NCBI RefSeq assembly: GCF_040436345.1
Contig: NC_133216.1
Coordinates: forward strand, 19,270,792-19,334,791
Direction of reading: 5' to 3'
Length of the DNA: 64,000 nucleotides
Origin: Pagrus major
Taxonomy: Eukaryota > Chordata > Actinopteri > Spariformes > Sparidae
The position numbers and the translations under genes were made by a program. Numbering within the stretch: the stretch's first letter is position 1; each line of letters starts with the position of its first letter. Under the pieces are notes generated by a model. It did not search any database. It saw nothing but the letters and a program-made list of their open reading frames with translations, and was not told the DNA's origin. This document shows positions 21,557 through 33,544 of this stretch, in pieces.

Positions 21557-22722
21557 AGAGTTGGATGCACGTACTCGGAAGGAGAACTGCTCATCTTCTT
21601 CTCACCCCTCGCAGATTAACCAAGTTTATAATACGGGGACTGAACACACGCGGCACGTAGAGTATTTAAAATGCTTATTAAAACTTTGTAAGTGCTGATG
21701 ACGCCGTGACCTTATCCAACCCTAAATTCACCACCTGTCTCCACTCACATCTCTGCGCACACTCCTCCATTTGTTCAGCTGTTTTGTCAGTCTGCGTCTG
21801 TCTGCCTGCTTGGCTGGGCTCATCTTTACTAATGAAGCATGTTAGTGACAGAAACGCTGAGCTAATCCTGCCCCGACTACAGCGCTTAGCAGAATTACAC
21901 ACACACAAATGAACAGACAGACTATCCAGCAGGCTGATAAACATATTGTAGACACACTCTGTTGCGTGGACACTTGGAGTTACATGAGCGGCGGTCTGAT
22001 TTTGGAGAGAGTGCGTGTCCGTTTGGGAAATTTGGGAGGTAATCTGTTGCATATACTGGCACATCCAACTCAGACGAGAAAAATAAATACAAATACAAGC
22101 ACATTCCATCTTTTCGAGACATATTCGAAGATTCAAATGCACATGGAAGAATTTTAAAGTAAAATAGATTTTCGAGGCATGCAGAGGCCAGAGCATTTTT
22201 GTGTCCCTCAAGACTTGAGAGGATTGAGCTACTCTGGGACGAGTCTATATATTGCTCTGCTGATGCAATGCTGATGATATACACGAAAGCCAAAGATAAC
22301 TGTCTCTCTCACACACAAATACATTGGAACATATGCAGAGAAAAGCAGATGCGAGTACACTCACACAAACACACACACACACATAATAATAATTTTCAAT
22401 ATAAACAAACGCTTGCACGCACAAGAACAATCCTCGGCTTGCCTGTTAGGTTTAATGATGAGTTTTGAGACATACACGCACCCAAAGACACGAAGAAGTG
22501 TTTAAAATGTAGGTTTCTGCATCGTGACATAACTCAGTCGGGAGCTGGTCCACTGCAGGTAAAGCAAAAGAATAAGAAATGAAGGCGGGGTGTGCTGAAA
22601 AGATCTGAGGCATTTCTGACACCAATAGATTGTATTCAAAACTACTCTGTTACTGCAGAACGTTTGGTCTGTTGGTCTATTTTCTGTCTTTTGCTTATAG
22701 ATCTCGATGTGCACGGTGCAGT
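21557..22722. other. No gene seen
   Basis: The 177-residue minus-strand frame at 22211-21678 shows no recognisable domain and its composition is not protein-like. A short CA-rich tract lies near 22365-22383. Confidence 0.4.
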
Positions 22723-23050
22723 TTAAAGCACCATTATGTCAAAATTGGCATTTTTTTGTGATTTGGCGCCCCCCACAGTGTGCAACACCACTGTTGTAAA
22801 TACAGGTCTGTAATGTAGGTGCTAACTACAAACAAAACTCATTACGTCATAACAATGCTATGTGTTGTAATACTTGTATGTACGTAACGCTGTGATCCTA
22901 CCCTCTCACTGAAGTTACATAGTGCAGAAGTGATAGGGGGCGGAGTGGCTGAGACAGAGACACCATTCACCCTATTACAAGACACTGAACCATCAACATG
23001 ATTCAGAAGCTGTTATTTTATTGTAAAAAAGTGACATTATGTTGCTTTAA
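22723..23050. mobile_element. TTAA-flanked MITE, 328 bp
   Basis: The left end TTAAAGCACCATTATGTCA and the reverse complement of the right end (TTAAAGCAACATAATGTCA) agree at all but two positions, and TTAA lies at both edges. It has no coding capacity. The TTAA target suggests mobilisation by a piggyBac- or Kolobok-type transposase. I recall similar ends from teleost repeats. Confidence 0.65.
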
Positions 23051-25749
23051 GGGCAGATGGAAACATAAAAAGGAACATATCTATCTATATAATCGAACGA
23101 CTTGCCTTCCTTCGAGAGTGATGTTCTCTATACTGCAAGACGCTTCGACCATTTGGTGATAGAGAGAACAGTCCAGAGCAGATCACCTCCTCTTGAGCGG
23201 AAACTGATGTGGGAGGTGCAGAATCATCACGCCTCACAATAAATCAGCTTGTGAGAGCAGCTCATGTTAAAAGAGTTTGAGGAAATGACACATTTGGTGC
23301 CACTCTGGTCCGCTGAGAAAGGTCGCCTGATGTAAGAAACGGTTCAACAATATTAGACAAACCAGCTGGAGATTATAAAGACAATTTTCGGTCACAGAAG
23401 GGGGGCGTCCACCAACCACCGCCTGGAAATTTAGAAAGAAACTCTCTCTCATGCTGCATGGAGTTAAAATGGTGGATTTTATTTTTCGTAAGAATTTATG
23501 TGAGTCAAATTGGCCGGTGTCAGCCCACACGCCGTCTGAATCGGCAGGCATTCACTGCTTGATTGTTACTGACACTTCCCCGACTGTGACTCTTCTCCCA
23601 CGTAAGTGCAGCCAAGGTCGTGATGAGTCATCAAAAACAAAATGGATACAGGTGAGGATAAAAAAAAAAGATGAAAAATGCTGTTTTTTTCTGGTGCACA
23701 TTCCCCACAGCGCTGCTTGCACTGTCATGAACATAGATCCTCTTTAAACTCGCAATTTCTCACAAAGCCTTTCACTTTGACCACAAATCAAGGAAATGAT
23801 TGAGTTGCCTGTTTTTCATGAGACCCACTAGAAATGGGTCCCTCTTGGCTGCAGAAAAGATCAAATAAACTGTGAGATTCAGGGAGGATCTTCACCTTCA
23901 GCTCTGTATTTTACGCCTTAAAGCCTCTAGTGCTGCAGAGGCCAGTTATAACCAAATCTAAGCGATGAGACGTCCTGCTGTCAGATCTGACAATCCACCT
24001 TCTGCAGAAATTCTGCAGAGATTTAATTTACCTAAAAAATCTTGCATATTTATCAGTTTTAAACCTGACAGTGTGAATGATTTACTGTTTTTTTAACACC
24101 CTAGGGTGCACTGAGGTGAGATTGAATACTGGTCTGTAATAGCAAGGTGAACACGGCACATCTGCTCAGACGCACACAGATTGGATAACTTTACATACGA
24201 CGGACGGTGAGCCACAAAACACAACAAAAAACCTTTATGCTGTCTGAGCATTTGTATCATCCTCAATATAGACTGTGTGCACGTGTGTGTGTGTGTCGGG
24301 GGGGGTGATCCACGGTTTGTCTAAGGGCCGGTAGACAGGGCCGTGGTCATAAATCCGCCCAGCCGTAACCACGGTGATTTGCAGGTTCAGAGAAACCATA
24401 AACATCGGCGCTGAGCGGCCCGCTGCCCTCAGAGGAGGCTGAATTAAGTGGTGAGTGTGTGGCTGTGTGTCTGTTTGTGAGTATGTGTGTGTATGAGTTT
24501 GCTCAAGGGCATCCCTTGCTGGTGATGAGAGTCGTGTTCGGTGATTGGCCGAGGGTCTGAGGGGTCATTAATCTATGCTGCTCCATTGGCTGTGACGGCG
24601 GAGGGGAGGGGTTAGTGCAGCTGGTCAGTTAGCTGCTGTCAGCTTTCTAATCTGGGACATTCTTCAATATTAGATGGAGTGCGCAGAGGATCGCTGAGGC
24701 CAAACTGGAGTCACTAAAACACTCGATTTCTCTGTCCTGTCTCTTTAGCTTCGCACAGTTTTTTATTAGGCAGCACAGTCTCCTGATTATTTATTTATTT
24801 ACAGAGGTTCAGTTGTGTAGGGAGCACATTTAAGCTTTCAGCAAAGATTCTGCAGGAGGCTTTACAGAAAAACTAACTACCTGTCTAACTCGTAAAGTTT
24901 TTAAGTTGCAATAATAAGAAAAATCTTCCTATTAAAGGAGCAATCCCTAAACTCATGGCTGTGTCCTACCCCATCTTAGATCTTGTATCTTATCTTAAGG
25001 GCCAACAGGCTAATATCAGTTTTAGCTTCTCCAACAGGCTAACATCAGCGTTAGCTTCCACGACAGTTACAGTTTGAGTAGTACCTTAGTAGTAGTAATA
25101 CCTTTCAATCATAATCTTTTGGTGTCCATGTCGTTCCCATCTTCATTGCCATTGCCATACAGACTGATCAACAATGATGCTGCCTCATTCTAAATTTAGG
25201 ACAGGGTCTTTGCAATCCTGCGGATACTTAACTTGAGAGATTCTGTAATAGAAGGTTCTGTATTTCCGTATCTTAAGATAAGATAGGATTTATCCCTAAT
25301 CGCAGTTATGAAACCCAATGAAAATCCAAAATGTCTTCAGATTTCAGACTGAAAAAGTTTGTGTAATGAGGCCGCTGGTGCACTTTAAAACACATTAAAC
25401 ACAGGCAATGAATTAGAATGAAAATAGCATGATGAACAAGATATATATTTGGGCTGCAGAATTAGACGTAAGATGGAAAATACTGAGTAAATACATAAAA
25501 TAGATAATGTAGACCAACATATGGGACCAAAAATATATAATGTCAGTGTAAGTTTATATGAAATGAGGGAGAGACTGGGGCTGTTGGCAGGATCTAATAT
25601 TTGTTCCACTTTAATTATATTTTTTATCTTCCTTCTCCCTCTTCTCATCTCCTCTTAATCATTTTTATTTTCACCCCTCCTCCACCCCTTTTCCCCAGCC
25701 CCTACCTCTTTTATAGGAGGATAGATGGACAGCCCAATCTCCTGCGAGA
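23051..25749. other. No gene seen
   Basis: No exon, RNA gene or long repeat recognised. 24100-24660 is somewhat GC-richer than its surroundings (short TG run at 24283-24297, poly-G at 24298-24306) and could hold a regulatory element, but nothing in the sequence proves it. Confidence 0.4.
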
Positions 25750-25983
25750 TTGTTTTTCGTTGCAGTAGGATCCTACAGTAGCTATAGGGTGTCTGTTTAC
25801 AACGTTTTTGTTGCAATGAAAGAATATAATTCAACTCGTATTACAGCCAACAGCTGCTGGACAGTGAGCTACAGACAATTTAGGACAAAGTCAATAAGAA
25901 AGCATGTTGGAGAACAGAGAACAAGAGTTTCTGTCTGGTTGGGCCTCAGAGTTGCTCCAAATCTGCCCACTGTAACAGTGTAA

Positions 25984-27086
25984 CACATACTGTATCGGTG
26001 GACAGATACCGTTTGTGTCCCGAAGTTGAAATCTGATTGATTTGGACTGAAGGCCTCATGTGAAATCAATCCAGAGAACAGCTTTTGGATGGTGTGTGTG
26101 GCCCGTGATGGTGACATCGATCCAGCATGGGGAAAAACACTGCTCGCTAAAGCTCCAATATCTGGGATAAGAGTCTGTGTCGCCTTCAAATGGATTTCTA
26201 AACAGACCAAGATTATAGAAAGAGCAACTGAGTACAGAGAAACAGTTCGTCTCAAAAAGCATTTCGCCCGTGTGCCTGTGAAACTCCTCAGTGAGACTTT
26301 TGGAAATAAAACGTTATGGGCTCAATACTGTGGCCACTTTCAAACTCAAAAACAGAACAGTTTGGCTCTTCTAGAACATATCAAACACACATTAATACGG
26401 ATAAATGTGGCTCGAGGTTGCTTTTACCACAATGTCTATTATTTTAAAAGGCCTCTGCTCAAAGGATCAGAGCTGGATGTGATTCCTACGTCCATCTGTG
26501 TTTGTCCTGTTGGAACGAGTGGGTACAAAATGGTACCCTGGTGCTAAGCGATCTTTGCAGCCATCTGTTGAGCATCTGTACCGAATGAAAATGCTTTTGC
26601 AAAGACAGCATTTCTGGCTGTACTGACAGCTACAAAACTGCTGAAGCTGACTTTAAAAGGATGCTGGGGCGAAGTGAAGAAACCTCTTACCAAATATTTT
26701 CAAGCTGCTGCACAAGGCGCCAATGGAGCCAAGGTTTTATTCTCTGTGGTAAGAGATGTTGAACTCTTGTGCGCTATTCGGGAAACTGATTTTTCAAAGG
26801 AGAAACTGGCGAACATCCTTTACAAAACTTGATGATGAGGAATAAATCACAACAGATCATTTGAAAGAGTTTTCAACGGGGATCATGGGATACTTTCCAA
26901 ACTCAGCGATAAGCTTAAAGCCAAACCCAGAGCATGGAAAGCGCTTAAAGAACATAAAACTTGTCCGCTAGCGCTGCCAATGAAAGGTCCCAGTGTATTG
27001 ACAGAATGCAAAATCAGTTTCTGCCCTCCCTGTTTTATTTGGGCGACCTCTTCACCTTATGGACACAATTCTCTCACAGTAAACTG
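25984..27086 (+). pseudogene. Unrecognised decayed coding sequence
   Basis: One reading phase stays largely open for about 1.1 kb. The in-frame stops I see are 26038-26040, 26545-26547, 26569-26571, three consecutive TGA codons at 26830-26838, and a TGA near 27084. Random sequence of this composition would be expected to show roughly 15-20. The open blocks are 26041-26544 (168 codons), 26572-26829 (86 codons) and 26839 to about 27083 (roughly 80 codons). All have protein-like composition with many Lys, Glu and Leu and no low complexity. No splice signal is needed to join them because the phase never changes. I do not recognise the family, and I see no catalytic motif, signal peptide or transmembrane segment. 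It could be a processed pseudogene, a transposon or endogenous viral gene, or chance. Confidence 0.4.
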
Positions 27087-27655
27087 AAGAGTCCCGAACT
27101 GCAGCCAAGCTGAGTCATCACGAGCCGTGCTGTTGTCTGCAGAGAGCAAAATAGTAGCATGCAAGAGGCTGTTCGTGTGATTTGTTCAAAAAATAATTTC
27201 AATATTACCGGTCAGTGTGTGAAAATGTACTTTTTGTGTGAATTAAATTGATTGTGTGTATCCACCTGTGATGAACCATATATTTTCAGTAAATTCATTA
27301 TGATGTCCACTTCTCAGTTTATTCACTGAAATTCACAAGCTATAAGTACCTTTCAGAAAAGGTTGATTTTCTTCTTCAAATATCTCGACAGCAGACAGTA
27401 TCCAAAACCTCACTTTCTTCCAGTCAACAGTCTTTATATACACACATCTCCAGCACAGATTCTTGTAATACAATAATATCTTAAAGTTGAATTAATGTAC
27501 AACACATTACACATAGTACCACTGTTGGTTTTTCTTATTATAAAGTGTACGGTTTCATTTTATAATCACAACCCTGAGCTTGTTTTTGCAGGCTACAATG
27601 TTAATTATGTGTATTATATATCATATATTACATGTTCTTGTGCATGTAAAAGATC
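27087..27655. other. No gene seen
   Basis: AT-rich sequence without a recognisable gene, repeat boundary or RNA. Confidence 0.4.
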
Positions 27656-27659
27656 TTGA

Positions 27660-28063
27660 AAGTTTAAAAAATGTCCACACCTTCAGAAGCTCCTCTCTCC
27701 CACAGAAAACACTGCTCCTGAAACGCCTCGTCAGTAGTCTCTGTGACTTTGTGACATCACACTACGTCACCATGTCACATATTTGCATAATGTATGCCTA
27801 GCCATGTAAGTATTGGTTAAGCACAGCCGCTCTGTTGTTGTTTGCGGTGCTTGGTCAGGCGTGTGTGAGCTGACCAATCAGAGTAGACTGGGATATACAG
27901 AGGCACAGGCCTTAAAGAGACAGGAGCTAATACGGAGCTGCAGCACTGCACAGTTTGAGAATGCCGAATGTGTTTTTTGCGCAGTAAAGCATGTAAAGCT
28001 ACTCTAGAAGAAACCCAAAATAAAATTATGAACCTGAAAAAGAGCAGAATATGTCTCCTTTAA
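27660..28063 (+). mobile_element. Non-autonomous teleost repeat ending in TTAA
   Basis: Contains CTGACCAATCAGAGTAGACT, TAAAGAGACAGGAGCTAA, GAAACCCAAAATAAAATTATG and AACCTGAAAAAGAGCAGAAT, then ATGTCTCCTTTAA. I recall this text as an abundant percomorph repeat. Its last 20 bases closely match the end of the THAP-bearing element (GCATAATATGTCCCCTTTAA). The left end is uncertain, near 27660. No protein is encoded. Confidence 0.6.
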
Positions 28064-28205
28064 AAGAGTTAAAAAGTATTGCGGTCCCAACCATTTTAAG
28101 CAGTCAGTCGTCTGACTGTATGAGAAACAGCACAAAGTCCTGAAGGAATCCTGTCTAACATCTTGCAATAATACAATAATCCGTTTAGTCTGCAGGGAGA
28201 TCATG

Positions 28206-28460
28206 GATTACAGTAGGGAAGAGAGAGAGAGAGCGAGAGAGACAGGGACGCAAGAAGAGATCTTTTGAGAAGCAAAGACACACGCCAGAAAGATAAGCAA
28301 GAAGTTACAGAGAGAGCAGGGGAGGAGGGGAGGACGGTGGAAGAGAACAAACAAGAGCGCTGAGAGGAGACAAGAGTAAAAGACAAGTAGAAGAAAACAA
28401 CAGAGGAGAGTTGAGGAGGAGAGGAGAGAAGAGAGACGAGGCAGAGAGAGAAAAAGAGCA
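28206..28460. repeat. Purine-rich tract (GA-rich)
   Basis: About 250 bp composed mostly of A and G on the plus strand with few pyrimidine interruptions. It generates the long Ser/Leu frames seen on the minus strand, which I do not regard as genes. Confidence 0.8.
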
Positions 28461-28944
28461 TGAAATTCCCCTGAAGTGTTGGTGTCTCCGGAGAGGATCA
28501 CAGATCAGAGAGACGAGTGACCTTGTGGTCATCTGTCAGCCCCTCTGACTCCGCTGGAGGCAGGATATCTCTCCAGGGAAAGAACACACACACACACACA
28601 CTGACACACACTGACACACACACTTGAACACCATTGTGCAGTAAACTGAGGAGAACATATGTGTGTTCCCATGTTCCCACTCACAATTATAAACAAAGGA
28701 AAGGCATGAAATGACATGCAACACAACAAAACAAAAGCTTTGTTTTCACCTACTGTGTGTTGTTTGTATAATCAATAAACTGTTGTCATATTAAATCCCA
28801 AAGTCTTTCACTGTACAACACGATCAGCTTTTCTATTTTCAACTTTCTGCATGTGATAACATGTTAAATCACGCGTGGAATAACTGGAACATGTACTTTG
28901 CACATAGGAAACAGGGATACGGAACATAATGATGGTATAATATG

Positions 28945-29245
28945 TGAAGTCCATTTAAATTGCTATGTGAAACACATGAAACCTATTTAAATACCCTTGT
29001 TAAACCCACATAAATTCCCATGTAAAATGTATGGGACTACATTTGAAACCTATTAGATTACATGTGAAATCTATTGGATTACCTGTGAAAATCCATGGGA
29101 TTACACGTGACACCCATGTTAAACTCCCTTAAATTCCTATGTGAACCCTATGGGATTACATATGAAACCTATGGGATTACATATGAAACTCACTGGGATT
29201 ACATATGAAACCTATGTTATACATGTTAATTCCCATGTGAAACCT
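28945..29245. repeat. Degenerate 21-22-bp minisatellite
   Basis: Units of the form GGGATTACATATGAAACCTAT recur. They are clearest at about 29152-29215, where three near-identical units are adjacent, and fade towards 28945, where variants such as TGTGAAACACATGAAACCTA remain. Units also include CCATGTGAAACC variants. Confidence 0.7.
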
Positions 29246-29855
29246 GTGGATGTCGTCTTTTAGTATTCTTTGGGCTCTGCACAGACATCTCAGCTCACCG
29301 ATATGTGGAATGCTCGTTAGATGGGTACCAATGATGCTCTGGGCGGCCCTGGTTTGTCCACAGCCCATACCAATTTGCCAATGCTCAATGCTACATGACA
29401 AAAAAGTTTTACAGAGCTTTTGGCTACATCTCCAAGCTGAAAGCTGTGCATGATGTCACAAGCAAACTCTATAATACTGGAAAGCTTTTCTTCTGCCATA
29501 ATTACACTGTATTTATTCTTAGAGCATGAGGTCAGTGTTCTCACACAAAAAATATGCATGCTCAGTTGGGCCTTTCATCTTTTCAGTGTGGGTGAAAATG
29601 CTGTGCAATTATTTTAATGTTCATTGGGGATCATATATTGTTACTAGCAGGTGCAGGACGTTTTAATGCTGGCTGAAGCAGCGGCTGACAGCTTGCTACA
29701 GAGCCTTATTAAAATCTCTCCTCTCCTCATGGATGACAGAGCTGCATTAAAGCAGAGGGTCCATTACAGGATGAAGGTATCACAGATATCATGCAGATAA
29801 TGTTGGATAGCGCTGCAACACGTCCCTACAGAGATTGTATCACACGAATGTTACA

Positions 29856-29904
<49 letters not shown>

Positions 29905-30696
29905 CACACACACACACACACGCACACACACACACACACAAAAATGTAAAAAATGTAAGGGTTACCTTATCATAGGGAGAAAAAAACTAAACATTCTGAG
30001 ACAAAATACAAACACTGTATTTATGATGTTAGCAGTGTGCAATGTGAAGCTGCAGACGGGGTGTTCACAGCAATATGCAGCAAATATGCAGGCCGAGTGT
30101 GTTTGTGTCCTTGTGTTGTGAAAGCTTTTCTCCTGATAAGCAGTTTTATAGGATAAGGATGCCAATTTTTTATACTTTCTTCAGTGTCATTAAATCTCAT
30201 AAAAAAACAAAACCAGCAGTTTGTTTGTCGGTCGCCAGCCTGTCTCTGGCTCTGTGCCCCAAGCCCATTTGTTCCTACTGAATATGTCAACCTTTAAGAA
30301 CTGGTCAAAAATATATAGTTTTATTAGTTTTTTTTCAGTCTTGGATTTGTTGCTGTAGCAGGAATATTGAAGGAGGACGGTGTAGGATGTGGGATGGAAT
30401 CAAAATAAACTACATTTTCATCACAGCAAGGTCACTTTTACCCAAAGCACTGTCACCCAATTCAATTGTGTGGCTGATGTGTTTTTATTTTCTAAAACAA
30501 CAGAGCTCTGTGTCACAGAGGAATAAGATATATCAGACTTAACATTTTGATCTCTATGACTCAGGGATGATCAGAACCAGCAGGAAGACATCACACACCT
30601 CTTTTAACCTGACCTGTTGGTCACGCAACATCATGGGTGTGCTTGATTTGTTCGACTTAGCTCTCACCCCAGGTGGTGCATTCAATCATTGAATAT
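29246..30696. other. No gene seen outside the CA tract
   Basis: No exon or RNA gene recognised. The minus-strand frame near 29559-29177 lacks any domain. Confidence 0.4.
29857..29941. repeat. (CA)n microsatellite, about 85 bp
   Basis: Long CA tract with isolated CG interruptions. Confidence 0.95.
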
Positions 30697-30870
30697 TTAA
30701 AGGGTAGCTCCACCAAATTTACACATTAAGTGTGTTTACAGGTCTTGGGGAGTATTACTGCATATGTAGAAGAACATAGAACAATGCCACGTGGCTCCAG
30801 TGGAAGCCACGTTGCATTGTTGGCAATGTAGGCACCAGGTTTTGAGAAGGAAGAATATAAAAAATATTTC
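30697..30870 (+). repeat. Teleost repeat fragment with a hairpin
   Basis: TTTAAAGGGTAGCTCCACCA, TTACACATTAAGTGTGTTTA and CAGGTCTTGGGGAGTATTAC mark the start of a family I recall as common in percomorphs. Within it, CAATGCCACGTGGCTCCA and GTGGAAGCCACGTTGCATTG (30782-30819) form an imperfect hairpin. Confidence 0.5.
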
Positions 30871-33252
30871 TGGTTCTGTTTTATTGATTTTGATCATTTG
30901 TTTTCAAACTGTCAATAATGACATGTTATGTTATAGGAGACAATGCAGACCAGTGGACCGCCTTCTGAGAACCTGGTGCCAACATATATATCAGCAAATA
31001 TGCAGGCTGAGAAAATATATATCAACATCTATCCCAGTAAATACACTCCTCCACTTGGCTCTGGTCCTTGTCTCAATCAAACCTGCTGGAAACCAAACTC
31101 CGCTTGTCCTCTGCAACATTTTGCCGTCCTGCAAGTAATGTACCCCATCTCTCTCCACGCTTCCTCCACTCTGCTCAGCTGCAGTGTATTTTCAGCACTT
31201 TTCCATCCTCCTCCTCCTGAGCATCCTGTGGACGGCGTTGGCTTTTCCTCTCACTTCCCACCCCTGAAAACCCTCTGCTGAGGTGGGACATACTGTGACA
31301 ACTTTTGTAGTCCAGGGTGTTTATTAAGGGAAACAACACAGAGAAATGTGGGAATCACACAGCGTCCACAGTGAAGCTGATGGAAGCTGTGGGAGAGATC
31401 AGAGGTGTCTTCACCGGGTGCCCCAGAGACCAGGACTGGAGTCTTCAAACAGTCACAAAACCCTCTCTTACATCCAGACACAACACATTTTGAGTACATT
31501 TTTATGCTCATTTCTGCACAATGTTGCCATGCTGGTAGCAATGATTACTGTGCGGCGGCATTATAAGTGAATTCTGCACTTACGTCAGTCTTACACTGCA
31601 GCTGGCTGAGGTTTCTGCAGTTCTCTCACTGAAATGTGGCTAAAGTCTGATGCAGCAGTGATTAACATTTTAAATCCAGAAACCCAGATGAGAATACGAG
31701 CCCTGTGCAGGAACCAAAACATTTTACCACTCTTGTCTTCTGGGGACCCACCAGATGTTGGCCCAGTTAGCATGCTGGGTAGAAAATACCAGTGTTGGAT
31801 GCATTAGACGAGCTGTGTAAAGACAGACTAAATGAACTAATCTGACTCTGTTGTGAGATGGAATGATTACATCTACAGGACAGGAAAACAAATGAAATGG
31901 TCTCATTCCTTTCTGTTTATATCCTCATGTTTCTTAGTATTTATTTGGACTGAATGTTGCAAATATGTGTGTTAGAGATTGAAAATGTTTATGTCTCACA
32001 TAGGCAAGCTTTATCTAAGCATTGTATTTTAGTTGAGGGAAAACCCCAAACACCGTGACTGTTGGACGCCATGGAAGAATGAATGCAGGAAGTTGTAGAA
32101 GAATTGAAGGAGGGTCACAAAAATTAAAACGGAGTAGCAAGCAGGGGATTTGGAGAGAAGACATAACACAATTTTGGTGAATTTCAGGAGTCAGCCAAGC
32201 ATTCAAATTATATCCCTTATAATGCATGTGGCTCCATTTCTATGTAGAAAGTGTGGCTGTTTTGATTGTAACACTATGTCAAGGAAAGAGTTCCTGTCAG
32301 TTGTAGGAATCCAACATGTGCTGCATTTAAATCTTTGTTCTGCAGTGACTCATATTGTGTGGGTTTGTGATCAAAAACCCAAACAAACAATCGCACTACA
32401 GCAGCCACTGAATGCCATCAAGCCAGAATTTTTATCACAATAGTTTCTGAAACCTGGCATGCTAATTTGTGATAAAGGAAAACTCTGTAAACACATTACC
32501 TTGGAAACAAGCCCACGGCAAAACATTTGCTTTTTGCTGTTTGCTGCGATGCTGATGTTAATTCCCCCACTTCTGCCTGCAGGATTAGTTGTCATCGAAA
32601 GTTACGGAAGAGTTGGGCGACAACACTTTCTGCTGGAATCTAATTTCTACAATGAAGAAATGTTGACGTGCCTTAGATTGCTTAAACAACTCAGGAAAAA
32701 GCTTTGTTGGCTCTGACTTATACATAGTGCAGCAACCAGTAGCGTATGCCAAGTGCATGCATACAGACATGTGCAGTGAATTTCAATGCAAAGGGGTCCC
32801 AGTGCTTTCCTTATTTTATGCACAACCGCGCGGCCATTCACACAGTCAGTTGTTCTATTCAAAGCCTGCAGGAACAGCGCCAGGCTTTTAGGCCAATCTG
32901 ACCTAGTGGCCAAACTGTGTTATTATAATGTCATGTGATGCACTGGGGCCCAAAAGCTCACATAGCTAGCCGCTCAGCCAGCAGGAGTATCTAGTGTGCA
33001 CACTCAGTGGACAACACAATCCTTAAGTTCTGCAGAAGATCCAGGTATTTTTACACAGAGCAAAAACATTTCTGGCTAATGCATCACTGAGTCTTTCATA
33101 GGAATTAATATGGCTCGGCTTCCAACGCTATATGCAGATTTCCCTTATTGCAATCATGGTCTATTCATACCAAGATGATTTACAGTGGCTCCAACCAGGA
33201 CTCTGATCTGGATCCTGCTGCTGCTAACTCTTAAATTTGCTGCCATTGGCTA
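30871..33252. other. No gene seen
   Basis: Several short frames occur but none shows a family signature or convincing splice-flanked homology. Confidence 0.4.
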
Positions 33253-33420
33253 ATTAGCTCAGTTAGCTGTACAGTTAGCGGTCCAACTTGATATCTCCAC
33301 CCACTGGGTGCCCCGCCACGGGTCCAAAGCTCCTGTGCTAGAGGTGTAAACAACTCTCCCAGTCTGCACAGAGTCAGCTAGCCAAAGGGACCGCTAGCTA
33401 TAGCTGCCAACTGAGCTAAC
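33253..33420. repeat. Inverted repeat, about 32-bp arms
   Basis: ATTAGCTCAGTTAGCTGTAC...GCGGTCC at 33253-33284 pairs with GGGACCGCTAGCTATAGCTG...GAGCTAAC at 33388-33420, with a few mismatches. It is rich in GCTAGC/GCTAAC motifs. It lies just left of the larger inverted-repeat element and may belong to the same composite. Confidence 0.6.
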
Positions 33421-33544
33421 TAGCTGCATGGCTAACTGAGCTAACTAGCTAAACAATAACCAAAGCTGCCTGTCCCTCTGAAGGCTTCAGGAAGTCTATC
33501 CAATCAGAAGAGAGCAGGCTTTTACAGATGCTGGGCTGGCCCAG

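Noticed and set aside
21678-22211. 177-residue minus-strand frame
   Set aside because: Length is notable, but composition and lack of any motif suggest chance. It runs beside the mariner relic, not into it.
28201-28532. Several overlapping Ser/Leu-rich minus-strand frames
   Set aside because: All arise from the GA-rich tract.
28945-29245. CRISPR-like array
   Set aside because: Units are adjacent without unique spacers, and the genome is a vertebrate; it is a minisatellite.
30791-31281. Overlapping plus-strand frames of 112-115 residues
   Set aside because: They start inside a teleost interspersed repeat and lack any conserved motif.
31251-31541. Minus-strand frame that might be an isolated exon
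   Set aside because: No family resemblance and no consistent splice sites on both sides.
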